64,000 bases of DNA from Plantago ovata. Its lineage: Eukaryota; Streptophyta; Magnoliopsida; Lamiales; Plantaginaceae. The notes below the pieces were generated by a model. The model was not told the origin of the DNA. It ran no database searches and saw only the letters and a list, made by a program, of their open reading frames with translations. Location of the stretch: contig CM051456.1 in the NCBI GenBank assembly GCA_028274465.1, positions 109,111,397-109,175,396 on the forward strand, written 5' to 3'. The position numbers were made by a program, and so were the translations under genes. Below, piece by piece: positions 22,079 through 34,079 of this stretch (positions are counted from its first letter, which is position 1; every line of letters starts with the position of its first letter).

Positions 22079-25000
22079 AACGAGTCTATTGCACAATAAT
22101 TTAGGTTAGTGTTTGCATCCTCGCAAATGTACCTTGACCACTTTAAACTCCACATGCATGTTAATATTTGCATTCTCGCAAATGTACCTTGACGTTGATA
22201 TTGTTTGGATTAAGCTGTTTTGGAGTTTTATCTAAACCATAATTTGATTAATTGTCAATATGCAAGAGTCTATGGGTTATGCTATATTTATATTTTATTC
22301 AGATTCACGATTATGGTATTCGCGGTAAGATTGATTAGTGTATTAGAACGATTCATTAATCAGTTAAAAAATTGATGAGATCAATATTTTTTTAATTATT
22401 AATGTGAGTTTTACTCGCTAGAGTTTTTTAATTTTGTGATTAGATCCAACAATTAATTAAAATTACACTTGAACGGAATTAACGACGACAAAAGAATAAG
22501 AGGGAGACAAAATGCAATTGGGCCTAGGCCCATTTGTAAAAAGGCCATGACACACTTTGTGCTGATTGACAGTCTCCTAAATATGAAACTAGGGGACCCA
22601 TTGACAAAATAAAATGTATGTGAGTGTGTACTCTTATTATTTGTTTTCCTTTTCTCTTTCTTCCCACTTGTTTGTTTGTTTCTTTGTTTGTAAAGAACAA
22701 AAAATTGTGTATTTCAGTGTTATAGTTGGAGGTGAAGAGAGATTTGAGTTTTATGACCTTATGACGGAATAATGACGTGACGAGTATATATTATCATCTC
22801 ATGGTTGGAGATGGTCTAAATGAGTTAGTTTACTTTGCAGACTGGCGGAGGAGTACTGGCATGCGGCGGCGTCACAGGTCACACGACGGTAAATGCTTAT
22901 TTGCACTTTAATCAACCTTTCTCCCTAATTATAGGCAAAAAAAAAAAGCTTGAAAAAATATTTTAATCTGCCTTTCAAGATTCCTATTTACCCAACTTGA
23001 AAAAGAAAAAGATAAGAATCTAATTTTAATACCATATCACTAATAATTAATCTCGACTCTTAATGACCCTGCAAAATGTAACTCTAGGTTAGAGTCTAGA
23101 GAACGCCATATTATTATTATTTTTGACTAAATTTCATCTGGACTCCTTACTAAATGTTCACTTTTCAAATTAATCCAGCTTCACTAAACAATTGTTGACT
23201 TTCACATAAGTCCAATTCCAATTCCGTCCAAAGAAACACGTACTCAACTCATTTTTTTCCCTCTTTTTTAAGTTTTATGTTTTCTTTTTTCTTTTCACCT
23301 TTTTTTTTTTTTTCTTTTTTTGTTGTTTTTTTTTTTTTAAGTTGACAACTCCGATCGGAGCTACTCAACTTCTATTAGAGATGTTAATCTCTGGCCGGGG
23401 CTGTTAATCTCCGACTGGTGCTGTGAAAGCTCCGATCGGAGCTACACAACTCCGATTGGAGCTCTGCACAGCTCTAATCGGAGCTTACAGAGCTCCGATC
23501 GGACTACTGCTCATCGTCTTCTTCCCCCCCCCCCCTTTTCTAAATTTGTTTTTTAATTTTTTTAATGTTTTAGAAATAATTTGAGACTTATTTTGAAATA
23601 GAAATCTTAAAGGGGTTTGTTTACAATAGTTTTGTATCATTTTGAAGTGTATTTAAATTATCTAGGTTAATTTATAAATATTTAGTGTTAATTTTGTAAA
23701 AAAAATAAAAGATTTGTGATAAATGTGTAATAAATGGAACTTAATGTTGTTTGACAAATTTCAGAATCTGAAATTCAGGTGAGGGCAAGTGGTAACTTCC
23801 AGGCCTTAGAGCACCAAAAGTCAAATTCATGGGTTAATTCTAATTAGATTTATGTAAGAGGGGTAGCATATGTAATAAAAAAATTAGTTGCGCTAATACG
23901 TAATAGCAAAAAATAAAAGGGGTATCAGATATAATTGCCCCTATTTTTTAATATCTTATTTGACCTCGTATTAACTTTAAATCATATTAAGAAAATAGTT
24001 TTATAAAACTATATATATTATGAAAAAATAATGATTATAGTTTTTAAATAAAACTTTATAAATTACTTTTTTTTAAATATAATTTAGGATTAACACAAAT
24101 TAAACGTTTTATTAAAAATTTCAACATTTTGAAAATGTGTAGCGATTCCAGGAAATTCCACACGAGCGGACCGTGGCTACTTCACGGGCATGAGAAATCT
24201 AGTAGAAGTATCGGAGAGTATTTAGTTATTTAGTTTATTTAGTTATTCAGTTGGTTTACAGGTCTACATGGATAAGGTTGACGTTGGATGAGAACTTTTA
24301 TCTGTATCTAATTAAACCCTAATCGATCCCTTTATTTTGTGTCTTTAGAAATCTAGTTGTGTCAGGTTTGAGCTACAATATAAACTCTACTATTGTCATT
24401 GTTTCATTTACGCTTTTATGATTAATACACAGAAATATTACATGATGTCTTCTTTCTATAATTCTTTATTTCTTTATTGTTCAACCATGAAAGATCTCTC
24501 TGATGAGTTTCCCTTCCTTTTTGAGCCAACTATTGTTGGAGGACGCCCAGTTCGTACGCGTTATGATGAATTATTGTTTGACGACATATCGCAAATGCAA
24601 AGATACCAGGGTAAAACTTTTGCATAGATGGAAATGGAGAAAGTGTGTTTTATCACACTCTACAATCTACAGTATATGTTCCCGATACATAAACTTTTGA
24701 AGTCCTTGCCCCTCCTCTTGTATATATGTTATCTTTGTTATTTGTAAATTATCTTTCAACATCTCATATTATTATGATGTATATCCATATTCCTAGCTCT
24801 TAGGGCAAACTGTATTGCTAATTGTTAGAGGGTCACGAATCACCAATTTGTCCGTTTGCCATCATTAACTTTAATTTATGAGATATATATATCTGCATCA
24901 TAGTCTTTATCATGACGCACCTACTTTATTTCATCATAGTTAATTAAAAACTAAATAATCACAAGTGCGACACCCCTTCTCTCTAATGACTTCTCTACCT

Positions 25001-26000
25001 TTGCTTCGTTGATTTATTTTAGTTTTATTTGACCTCATATAAATTTTAAATGTTATGAAAAATTTAATTGATAAAATTACATAATGAAAGTAAAGACACT
25101 ATATTTCCATAAATTAAATTTTTGTTATAGTTTAGCAGTAACCAAAAGTCAAATGGATAAAAAAAAAAAAAAGAAGAAAAAGGTAAAAATATAAATGGAA
25201 CTGATAAATATTAATTAAGGCTATCACATCAATTACGTGGAAAAATTCTTCTATAACTCAGTGAGTTGTGAATTATGTAACTCAAAATTATTCAAATATA
25301 TGTGTGTTTTTAAACTATAAGGTCTATGAACTTATTACTCACAAATCGGGTCTATAATAGATGTTTTCAATTATGACGGTTGGCTTTTGTTGGTCCCTTA
25401 AATTTTTTTTTTAAACGACAAATATTATAACTATATTTCTATACAAACATCCTAAACCACTTTATGCCTCCACATCTATATGAATATCCTGCAGTTCTCC
25501 TTCCTTACCCCAACTCCATATCATTGCACCACCTTATGCCTCCATCCTTAGACAATAAGGTTAAAAGACTAGAGGGGTGACTAGTCTTTTAAAACTTTTT
25601 GCATTCTAACTAGTATCTCAAAAAGTTGATGACTTTCTAGTACTTAAATGTCAAATAGCGGAAGACATTCTTGAGTGCTTACATTAATAGTCAGGAAGCA
25701 ACAATAAATATTGCGCATGTAGAAAAAATTTGTGTTGAAAGGCGAAGTGCAATAAGTAAATAGCACCAGTTTATAGTGACATCTGAAGGTGATGTACGTA
25801 GTTCTTCAACTAATCCACTTATCATTTTATGAAGACTGAATTTCACTATCACATGATGAGATGAGTTTCGTTACAAATCTTACCTCTAGTTGAATTTCTA
25901 ACCACAAAGCTTCCCAAGCTTTGTAACAAATTTAGGGGTTTTCCTTAATGTCCCATACTACTAAGTAATTCCACCATAAAAAGTCTTTCTTTAGCAAATC
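22079..26000. other. Gene-free AT-rich region
   Basis: Nearly 4 kb with no convincing coding segment. Two copies of CTCGCAAATGTACCTTGAC (22113 and 22173) flank a short spacer. AT-rich stretches near 23940-24130 and 25020-25190 resemble worn MITEs. Homopolymer C at 23525-23535. A 45-residue ATG frame at 24487 (starts MKDLSDEFPFLFEPTIVGG) has no recognised relatives or splice structure. Confidence 0.5.
23346..23512. repeat. Palindromic CTCCGATCGGAG cluster
   Basis: Within about 165 bp there are at least eight copies of a diverged GCTCCGATCGGAGCT palindrome, spaced by roughly 10-20 bp (for example near 23352, 23428, 23448, 23480 and 23490). The best copies read AGCTCCGATCGGAGCT. It stands out from the AT-rich surroundings. 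No coding frame is involved. Confidence 0.8.
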
Positions 26001-28595
26001 TGTAACACCCCGTCTTTTTTATTATTTATTTAATTATTTAATTATTATTTTATTATTATTTAATTATTTATTTTAGTTAATTAATTATCAGAGTAAATTA
26101 TTTATTCGGTAATTAATTAATTAGTTTCGCGAAAGTTATTCGTTTCGTTTCGTTTCGTTTGGATCAAGCTGGAGTAATCGATCTGCTAGCTTTTGGCCCA
26201 TTTGTTAAGTCCAGTCAAAGCCATTGACCAGCCCAATCCTAACCCTAACCCTAGTTAGTCTCCCACCCCATTCCCAGCCGTTCTTTCAACCGAAAGAAAG
26301 AAGAGAGAGTAGAAGAGAAAGAAAGAAAAGAAGAGGAAGAAAGAAAAGAAGAGAAAAGAAAGAGAAGAGAGAGAGAAGGGAGCCCGTTGCTGCCTGTCAC
26401 CGCCGCCGTGCCACGCCGTGTCCGCCGAGCCGAGCCGCGCCGCCGCCGCTGTCTGTTCTGTCCCCTGTTTTGCGAGACGCCGCGATCTCTGCTTCGCCGC
26501 GCCGCGCCTCTCCGCCGATCCGCGCCGCCGTTCTGGTCCCAACTTTGCTCCGTTCCGTCCTTGCTCCGCCTGCTCCGATTCGCCCTCTCCGGTCCCGATT
26601 TCGTATTCGTCCGGTAAGTCTCCGTTTCGTTTGATGATTCGAATCTCGGGTGAGAATTTAATTCGGTTGTTTAGTTCGTTGATTTCTACTATTCGTTTCA
26701 GTACCTTCCCGCTCCGTTTCGCGTGCTCCGTTCCGGTACGGTGCCGTCCAGTCCCGTACGCGCCGCGCCGCCACTCCCGTTCTGTTCGAGGTCCGCCGCC
26801 GGTCTCTCCGTTCGATCGGTAAGCTAGCTCTGTCCCTCCGGTCCGAATTCGGTTTTGCCTTCGAATTCGATTCGAATCTTGGTTTAATTCCCTTTTTCCT
26901 TTCGATTCATTGATTTGCAGATTGTTGATTCCTTTCTGTTCGATTCGAAGGTAAATCTCGAATCCTTTGTTGTTTCTTTCGATTCGAAGTTAGTATTCTG
27001 TTTCGGACGATTTTACCCCTGGACCGATTTACCCTTGTTCATTCTGACTGTGTTGTTTATTTCGAACCGAGAACCGGGACTTAGGTTGTTAGATTGTAGT
27101 TTTTGTTTGCTGGACTTGTGACTTTTGACCTCGAATATTGACTTTGATTCCCTGTTTGACCTCGAAAGGACTTTTGGACCTTGATGTTATGTTTTGGGTT
27201 CTTTGTGGACTGATTTGGGAAACTTTAAAACCTAAAGGACCTTTTTGCAGTTTTACTTTTGACCATAGTTGACTGACAGTAGGCTTGTATCGTAAACCTT
27301 GTTGTTTTGAGAAGACTGTTAAGTGTTGGAACTTCTGTTTAGTTTATTCTGTCGGTTTCGAAAAGGGTTTTTCTTGCAATTTACCACCTGAGGGTATTTT
27401 GGTAATTTCCAGAATCTGAAAATCGAAAGAGTTTCTAAAAATGTTTTAAACTTAGTTTCTGGTTTTGTAAGTTAGAAAGGACTTGACTTGCTAGCTTAGT
27501 TGGTAGGTCTTTGTGTGACTAACTCAGAGGTCCCGAGTTCGAACCCCGACTTTACCATTTCCTTTTCAACCATTTTCCTTCCGTCCGTTCGACTTCTAAA
27601 TTGTGTTAGTACTTTCTTGTTAGGTTCTCCGTTGTCTGTAAACCCGTAAGCTCATTTCTTGTTGAAGGTCGTTTGCTCGTAAGCTAAGGTGAGTGTTCAC
27701 CCCTAAACCTATTATTTGCGAAAAACTGGAAGGCTATGTGACTGTTTGAGTCTATTACTATCTACTGTATATTGTATGCTTCCGCGTAAAAGTATAAGTC
27801 CTAAGTATGACTTTTGGATTTCTGTTATTGCTATTCTGTTCTGTACTGACCTTTCTGCAGGAACACCTCTCGGTGTTAATTGTCTGTATCTGTTACTCTG
27901 TATCTGTTCTGTTTCTGTGTGACCGGTCGATTAGGTTATGGTTAGGTAGGCTTGGGTAGTAGAGGACTATCGGGTTTGCTTGATCGTGGCCTAGTCTATT
28001 CCCTTTTAGGCGCGAGGCAGAAGTCGCTGAGGTCTATTAGGGTCGTAGGATCTGTTTCCCCAAAGTACACGGGGGTTTCTGTTTCTGTCCGGAGTTATGC
28101 ATCCTCTGGAGGGAGTTACAAGGGCATTCTGGGAGTAGGAACAATAAGGCGGGCTGCACCAACGGTCTACAATGTATCTGTTCTGTTAATCTGTTTTACG
28201 TGTTCTGTGTGGTTTGCTCGTTTTCTGAAAAGGATTTTATTTTAAAACTGTCTTACTTTCTGTTTAACTTAGAACCTCACTGAGATCCTTTATCTCACAC
28301 TCTTTTGTTTTTTCCAAAATTCCTTCCTTCCAGATGCTGCTGAGGATGTACGTGACTAGGAAGCCAGCGACTGAGAGAAGGGTCTGGGGTGTCACGGGTT
28401 TCTTTTCGAAATAAGAAGAACACTTTATTTGTCTTCATTCGTTGTCTTTTCCAACTTGAGTTGTCATTGAATATCATTTATTATCGTTAGCATCAAAGAT
28501 TGTTTTGGGCATTTATTGCCGACCGTTGTTATTAAAGTATTTTCGAATTTCCTTTTTCAAGAAAATATTTTGTTTTCAAAACCGGTACCGTTACA
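26001..28595. mobile_element. Solo LTR of a large LTR retrotransposon
   Basis: The segment starts TGTAACACCCCG and ends CCGGTACCGTTACA, so it has TG...CA ends with an imperfect terminal inverted repeat. It is flanked by the 5-bp direct repeat AAATC (25996-26000 and 28596-28600). There is no primer-binding site, gag-pol or second LTR next to it. It is 2595 bp long with a GA-rich then CG-rich block at 26280-26830. Within it lie three telomere-like CCCTAA units (26237) and a tRNA-like A-box/B-box pair (27486-27550). Recombination between two LTRs explains such a structure. Confidence 0.85.
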
Positions 28596-28701
28596 AAATC
28601 CAAGCTACAAGAATCTTCATTGTTCTCTGTTCCATGCCGAGTGTGATTCAAAGGTAGGCGTTATAAGTTATTTTCTTACTTAGTAACTTTGCAACTATTT
28701 T

Positions 28702-29254
28702 TGCAACGACCCGACCAATCCGGTGGGCGTGGTTACTCTTGGACGGTCCCACACACGTCTCCACAGTATGATATTGTCCGCTTTGGGCCTGAGCCCGCAC
28801 GGATTTACTTTTGGAATCACCCAAAAGGCCTCATACCATGTGAGAGTAGTGGTCTAACATATATACCCTTTATTCCACTCACTCTTAAGCGATGTGGGAT
28901 GCGGGGCATTACAAACTACCCCCATTAAAGCATCGACGTCCTCGTCGAGCGCCTTAAGTGGTGGGGGTGACAAACTAACAATAACCTTTACCAACCGTCC
29001 ACCCGGTGTGGGCTTTGGGTTGATCTAGGCTCTGATACCATTTGTAACGACCCGACCAATCCGGCCGGCGTGGTTACTCCTGGACGGTCTCACAGACGTC
29101 TCCACAGTATGATACTGTCCGCTTTGGGCCAGAATCCGCACGGATCTGCTTTTGGAATCACCCAAAAGGCCTCATACCATGTGAGAGTGGTGGTCTAACA
29201 TATATACCATTTATTCCACTCACTCTTAAGCGATGTGGGATGCGGGGCATTACA
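28702..29254 (-). mobile_element. Complete TRIM retrotransposon
   Basis: Two 212-bp terminal repeats (28702-28913 and 29043-29254, about 95 percent alike by eye) flank 129 bp. In minus orientation the repeat reads TGTAATGCCCCGCATCCCAC to GGGTCGTTACA. Two bases beyond the minus-strand 5' repeat is TGGTATCAGAGCC, the primer-binding site complementary to initiator methionine tRNA. Just before the 3' repeat is a purine-rich tract (TTTAATGGGGGTAGTT). The element has no coding capacity. This is a terminal-repeat retrotransposon in miniature that depends on enzymes from elsewhere. Confidence 0.92.
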
Positions 29255-31240
29255 ATTTCTTACTTAGTAACTTTGCAACTACTTAAAAGAAAAGAAAGGT
29301 GAAATTATCAAACTAGTATACTCTTATACAAAGTATGTATGATCTTCTAGCAGCAAGACTTATAGAAGTACTTGCTTAGGATAATGCACACAAATTTGGT
29401 TGCAACTTTTAATCAATTGTACATCTCCTTCACATGGTAGTTAAGTCATGTTTTGATACCAATAATTTAGATCAGAGAGCTACTTGGTCGCAACTAAAGC
29501 TGGCTTTTTGAGAGCTTGAACACTTGAGAATTTGCAAGTGAATGTGTTGGTTATTCTTGTGTTCGTTAGGTGTTGTTGTATTCTACAAGTTCTAAGTCCT
29601 TGAATTTATAGTGACAAATAGTGCCGTTTGAATTTTGTATCCGTTGGACTGAAAATTCAAATATTTGGAATGTCACTTTCACCATTTTAATAGTTTCTTG
29701 AGTTTTCATGTGTCTTCTTTTGAATTAAAAAGAAGATTGGAGCACTCAAATGCATTAAATGCATTAATGCATTTAATGCATTTGAGTATTTTGTGAATTT
29801 TTCTTGTTTGTTCTTCATAGACTCAAACAATAAGAAAGCATTTCAGTGAACTACTTAATAGAGAAGACTTCTAAGCGTGCTGAGTGTGTGTGCCTATTTC
29901 TTTCAGTGAGCATATGTAATTTTTCTACTATGTTACTTCGTGCTCGTCTTCAGAATCCTTTTGATGACTTAGTCTTCTCCTATTTGAGAGACTGCTTTCT
30001 GGAGAAAAATATTTGGGATGACTTGCTAAAGCTTTACCGAATGATCCTTAAAAGTAAAAATTAAAAGCAAAACTTAAGATTTTATACTAGTCACTAAACC
30101 TATCAATTAGTGAGCTTACTCTTTTTTACAGTTATCCAAATTAAAATTTAAGAGTATATAATAAGCATTATTATACTTATTATACTGAATAGTCTTATAT
30201 TTATGTTGGTCATCAAAATACTGAACTGGTCCTCTTACAGGCAGGCAGGTAGCACAAGCTTGTTGTCTCATTCTCAGGACTCTAGTTCTTTTTAATGATT
30301 CTGAAGACAAAATCAGAATATTCCTCCTTCACCATATTTCTTTAAGTTGTGGACTGAGTAAAATATTAACACTACAAAAAGAATATTGCTCGATCAAGTA
30401 TAGTATTAAGACAGGTACGTACCGACTAATGAATCAACAACGTCTTAATTGGTGGTAGGGTAGCCTGCTCTTATTAATGAAAGCGAGGTTAAATTAAGAT
30501 TAAGAAGTTTTGTTAGATTCGAATAATACTTAATAAAACGCAACGTACGTAATTAAGGTTTAGTTTTGCATAATTTTTGCTAAACTAATGCATGTGGCTA
30601 TGGTTAAGAAAAATCTTTAAATTAATTAACCAGCTGGCAAACAAAAGGAGAGGGGTCCGAACCGGAACTAATTATATTAGTATGTTATTTGAGGGGTGAG
30701 TAGTATAAATAGCTACCCAAGTGCAGCTGAAATGATCATTCAATTGAAATCAAATGAATCGGCGGAAAGACTTGGGCAGGGCTTGGTTATGGGGTTAGAT
30801 CCTAATTCATATAATTAATGATTTGATTAATCAATCAACAATTATTTGGGATTTTACTCCATATCCAGTCCTGTATCAGTCAACTCTCCGTTCGAACACT
30901 CACTTCTTGATCATTCATTCTTTCTATGGCACGTACTTCATGCGAAAAATACTATAACAACGTATTTGATTCAGCTAAGTAAATTTATGTTCAAATTTAT
31001 TAAATTTAATTGAACAATTGAATTTTATGTAGTTGTTTTTAAATAACTAAATCAATCCAGACGAGTGAAGTTAGGTTCAAATTTATTAAATTCAGTTCAA
31101 CAATTTAGTTTAGTTTTTTTTTTTTTTCAAGCTATATTCAGTTCAATATAATTTAAATTCATTAAATTGATAAATTTCAGATAAGTTTAAATCACTTTAA
31201 ATTTTTTAAGACGAAAATAACAAATTCCAAGGTAAACATA
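29255..31240. other. Gene-free region
   Basis: About 2 kb with no supported gene. It holds the 44-bp palindrome at 29744-29787. Short frames near 29846 and 30300 show no family features. Confidence 0.5.
29744..29787. repeat. Perfect 44-bp palindrome
   Basis: The sequence is identical to its reverse complement over 44 bp with no spacer, built from repeated ATGCATTAA units (one arm reads ACTCAAATGCATTAAATGCA then TT). It would form a cruciform or an RNA hairpin. No other repeat features surround it. Confidence 0.95.
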
Positions 31241-31460
31241 TACTCCCTCCGTCGCAGAGCAATTGCACCATTTGATTTTGGTCACATAAAATAAGGAGAA
31301 AATTTAAATATTGAGTTATATTGATAGTGGAGTGGTTTTAGTTTGCTGGGTGATTTGTAGCCACTCAAATAGATAGATGAAATATAGAACTATTATAACC
31401 ATATCCAAATATGGTAAAGAATTAAAATGGTACAACTCTAATGGGACGTCCGAAATGGCA
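31241..31460. mobile_element. Stowaway-like MITE, right end worn
   Basis: It starts TACTCCCTCCGTCGCAGAGC, with AATTGCACCATTTGATTTTG following. The interior (AAATATTGAGTTATATTGAT, ATTATAACCATATCCAAATA) is the same as in the element at 36728-36980. The right terminal repeat is incomplete. Confidence 0.7.
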
Positions 31461-31605
31461 AAACTAATTAAGAAGGGTGTAGTAAAGACAAGACAACATA
31501 TATAAATCCATTATTTTTGTAACAAAGAACTACTAGTACTGCAGTCTGCAGATCATCAACACAATCTTTATTCTCAGGTACATGCATATATATATATGTA
31601 GTTAA

Positions 31606-31995
31606 TTAAGGATCTCTGTTGATAAATCTCATAACAGAATCATACAGACTAGTGTCATCTCCTGGAATGGTTATCCTGCGTTTCATGCGACGGTTTTCAT
31701 CCTGGAGATCAGCTATCATTGACTTGCAGAGTTCAACCTCCTCCTGGAGCTTTACTTCCCTCTCAAGGCAATCCTGGACCAATTGCTTGAGCTCAGAATT
31801 GACTCGCTCCAGCTCTTCTGTAGATCCCCTTGCTCGTTTACTTACTCTCTTGCGGTTAAACCAGCTAGCAACTTGCTCCATATCCAGGCCTGTAATGCTA
31901 GCCAGTTCAATCTTCTTTTCTTTTGTTAAGCGGTCTGACTCTTCAAAGGCCTGCTTCAGGGCATCAGTCTGATATTTCTGAAAACGCCTTGCCAT
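31606..31995 (-). CDS. Small homeodomain-leucine zipper-like protein
   Basis: A single-exon minus-strand frame of 129 residues. Residues 2-55 match a homeodomain: RRFQKYQTDALKQAFEESDR, the LTKEKKIELASITGLDMEQV helix pair, then WFNRKRVSKRAR. A coiled coil with leucine/valine heptads follows at about 60-105 (ELERVNSELKQLVQDCLERE, EEVELCKSMIADLQDENRRM). The HD-Zip class I arrangement is likely but the protein is short. The recognition helix is odd: HD-Zip proteins read WFQNRR, whereas here it is WFNRKR, so either a residue is missing or the invariant asparagine has moved. A TATA box lies 70 bp upstream, so it is likely transcribed. It is probably a DNA-binding regulator in the nucleus. Confidence 0.75.
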   Translation of the reverse strand: MARRFQKYQTDALKQAFEESDRLTKEKKIELASITGLDMEQVASWFNRKRVSKRARGSTEELERVNSELKQLVQDCLEREVKLQEEVELCKSMIADLQDENRRMKRRITIPGDDTSLYDSVMRFINRDP

Positions 31996-32063
31996 GATTC
32001 AATAATAGTAACACAAAGTCTCTCTTTCATGTTTATGATATGTTATGCATGCTTTGTTCCACA

Positions 32064-32069
32064 TTTATA
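32064..32069 (-). promoter_or_regulatory. TATA box of the homeobox gene
   Basis: The minus strand reads GTCCCTATAAATGTGG, about 70 bp upstream of the ATG at 31995, the usual distance for a short leader. Confidence 0.5.
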
Positions 32070-32410
32070 GGGACAGAAAGAATCAAAAGCATAAGGAGAT
32101 GAAGACAGACGAGGCGGGTAACACAAGGTTCATGAAATTCATAGGAAAGCAAGTGACTGGTATTTCTAAGTATGAGATGATGTTAACATCTCTGTACTTT
32201 CTGAAAAGTACATAATCTGCCGGCAACTAATTACAGCTTCAAAGAGTTCAATTTAATTATTTTGATACACAGACGACATAGTCTTATTCGCGTACTATTT
32301 TCCTTATTGACACAACAGTCCACACGCTGTCTCCAAATCTACACACAAAGCTAATGAATTATTTTTCCAATGTCACAGAGTCAATCAGGAAATAGTATAT
32401 CAGAGTACCT

Positions 32411-33012
32411 GCTTGTAATGATTAACATAAAGCAAGGACTCTGCAGTGAAAAATAAGAAGAAAATTACTCTTCTACCCTTCTTTGTTAGTTTAAATAGTC
32501 TTTGTTCTACTTTTCTGTATTTTTACTTCTTCTTTCTCTTTCCCAGACGTTTTCCAATGTTTTTATCTCTGTAAATCTTCTATGTAGCTTGTACTTCCTC
32601 TGGAAACTTAATAGTTTTACACTTTGTTTTTGTTGACTTTTTTATGTTCGGTTTAACCTCAAATTAATCATAATTGATTATGAAAAAATTAATTATAAAT
32701 GTTATATTATACAAATATAAGAAGTATACTTTCATAATATAATTTTTTAAACTATCTTTTCGTAACGAGTTATTATTAATTTGAGGTCAAACCGGGCATC
32801 GAAAAGTCAACAAAAATAAAATGTAAAACTATTAAGTTTTCGGAGGAAGTACAATTTAGTAATGAAAGTTGCTTCAACTATTGGTTGAAGTTTTGTTCAA
32901 AAAAAAAAAAAAAAAAAAGTAGAACAAAGACTATTGAAACTAACAAAGAAGGATAGAAGGGTAATTTTCTTCTTATTTTTCACTGAAGCCTGCTTTATGT
33001 TAATCATTACAA
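32411..33012. repeat. Large inverted repeat with a nested MITE
   Basis: A left arm (32411-32520, starts GCTTGTAATGATTAACATAA) and a right arm (32919-33012) are reverse complements at roughly 90 percent over about 95-110 bp. The loop of about 400 bp contains the Stowaway-like element 32592-32851 and an A18 run. Transcripts across it would fold into a long hairpin. It is about 400 bp upstream of the homeobox gene start. Confidence 0.85.
32592..32851. mobile_element. Stowaway-like MITE nested in the inverted repeat
   Basis: Terminal repeats of about 50 bp: TACTTCCTCTGGAAACTTAA at the left, TTAAGTTTTCGGAGGAAGTA at the right, continuing as TAGTTTTACACTTTGTTTTT and its complement. TA at each edge fits Stowaway (Tc1/mariner) target duplication. 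AT-rich interior, no coding capacity. Confidence 0.85.
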
Positions 33013-34079
33013 CCAAAATATACATCTATGCTTGGCCAACCTAGGAATCTTAAAGCATATCTATGATTTTATTAAGAAAACAGGCTTTTGAAATCAAGTG
33101 CTCACCCATGTTTTTCCAGATTATTTCACGAATATGCTGTTTAGTCATTCATATGTTTCCACCAAAACAAAGAGATATCCCCTTTTTGTGACATAAAACT
33201 ACGAATTTACAAAAAAAATGTAAAGCAGGTTGGTGGTTCTGCAACAGTTTTCATGGTTCTACGTATGCAAACACATCCAGGACACATCAACAACAAAATG
33301 AAAGGATTAAACTTTATGCTTCTCTATTTGAAACTCAATGAAGAACAGGACTTTTACCCTTTAGAGGTTTCCCGGATGCAAGCCAGCTTTAGGTCCTCCC
33401 ATAGTGATATCTCGACTGAGAAAGATTGTAACGAAACTCAACAGTGATTATACAAACGTAATCAAGAAGTAGCTAGGCACAAAACCGGAAGATTTGAGCC
33501 TTCACAGTATTCGTGTAGTGCACAAATAACATAACAAACGGTGTTGATTTAGAAACGTAACTAATCTGCAGGTTGCACATCAATAAATATCAAAGAAATT
33601 AGAAGCTATGAACAAATACTACTTCCATAACTTATGTTGCTTGAATAGTTTTATTGCACAATCCGGATAAAGAAAGCTAAAATAGTGTTACCGATAGTAC
33701 GGGGAAGATAGTTGGTAGAGACTGTGAAAGCAAGAGCAAGCATTATAGAACCAGAATTTGCGAAAAATACTAGAAAATTTAAGAAGTGGCAAATGGAGAT
33801 TGTAACTATAGTTATATATATACCCTTAAAACAGAGTATTTTGTACTAATAATCATTAGCTGGTACAATCAATACAGGAGTTTTAATGTTTTATAGTGCG
33901 ATTGGCGGAATTTTCCGTACCAGTGGATATTCTACTGCTTCCGGCTTAGTTTCGCTTCATAATGATCAGGCAGAGGCAGGCACCAGAAATTAAAGACCAC
34001 GGGACTACTATAAATCAATCAAATCTATTTTTTATAGTCTAATCTAATTGCCGGTTCATAGTTTTGACAAATATTATTA
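33013..34079. other. Gene-free region
   Basis: About 1 kb without a supported gene. A 64-residue frame at 33253 shows no family features. Confidence 0.45.

Noticed and set aside
24487-24627. 46-residue frame starting MKDLSDEFPFLFEP
   Set aside because: Composition looks protein-like but there is no promoter, splice structure or recognised family, and the length is within chance.
26234-26255. Telomere-like CCCTAA units
   Set aside because: Only three units inside the LTR; too short to mean an interstitial telomere.
26224-26822. Open frames with Arg/Lys- and Pro-rich proteins
   Set aside because: They read the GA-rich and CG-rich block of the solo LTR, occur in several frames at once, and have no family features.
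27486-27555. tRNA-like sequence (TAGCTTAGTTGGT and GTTCGAACCCC)
   Set aside because: A-box and B-box are present but no 7-bp acceptor stem can be formed and the T-stem pairs poorly. It is inside the solo LTR; more likely an old SINE piece or a pol III-like relic.
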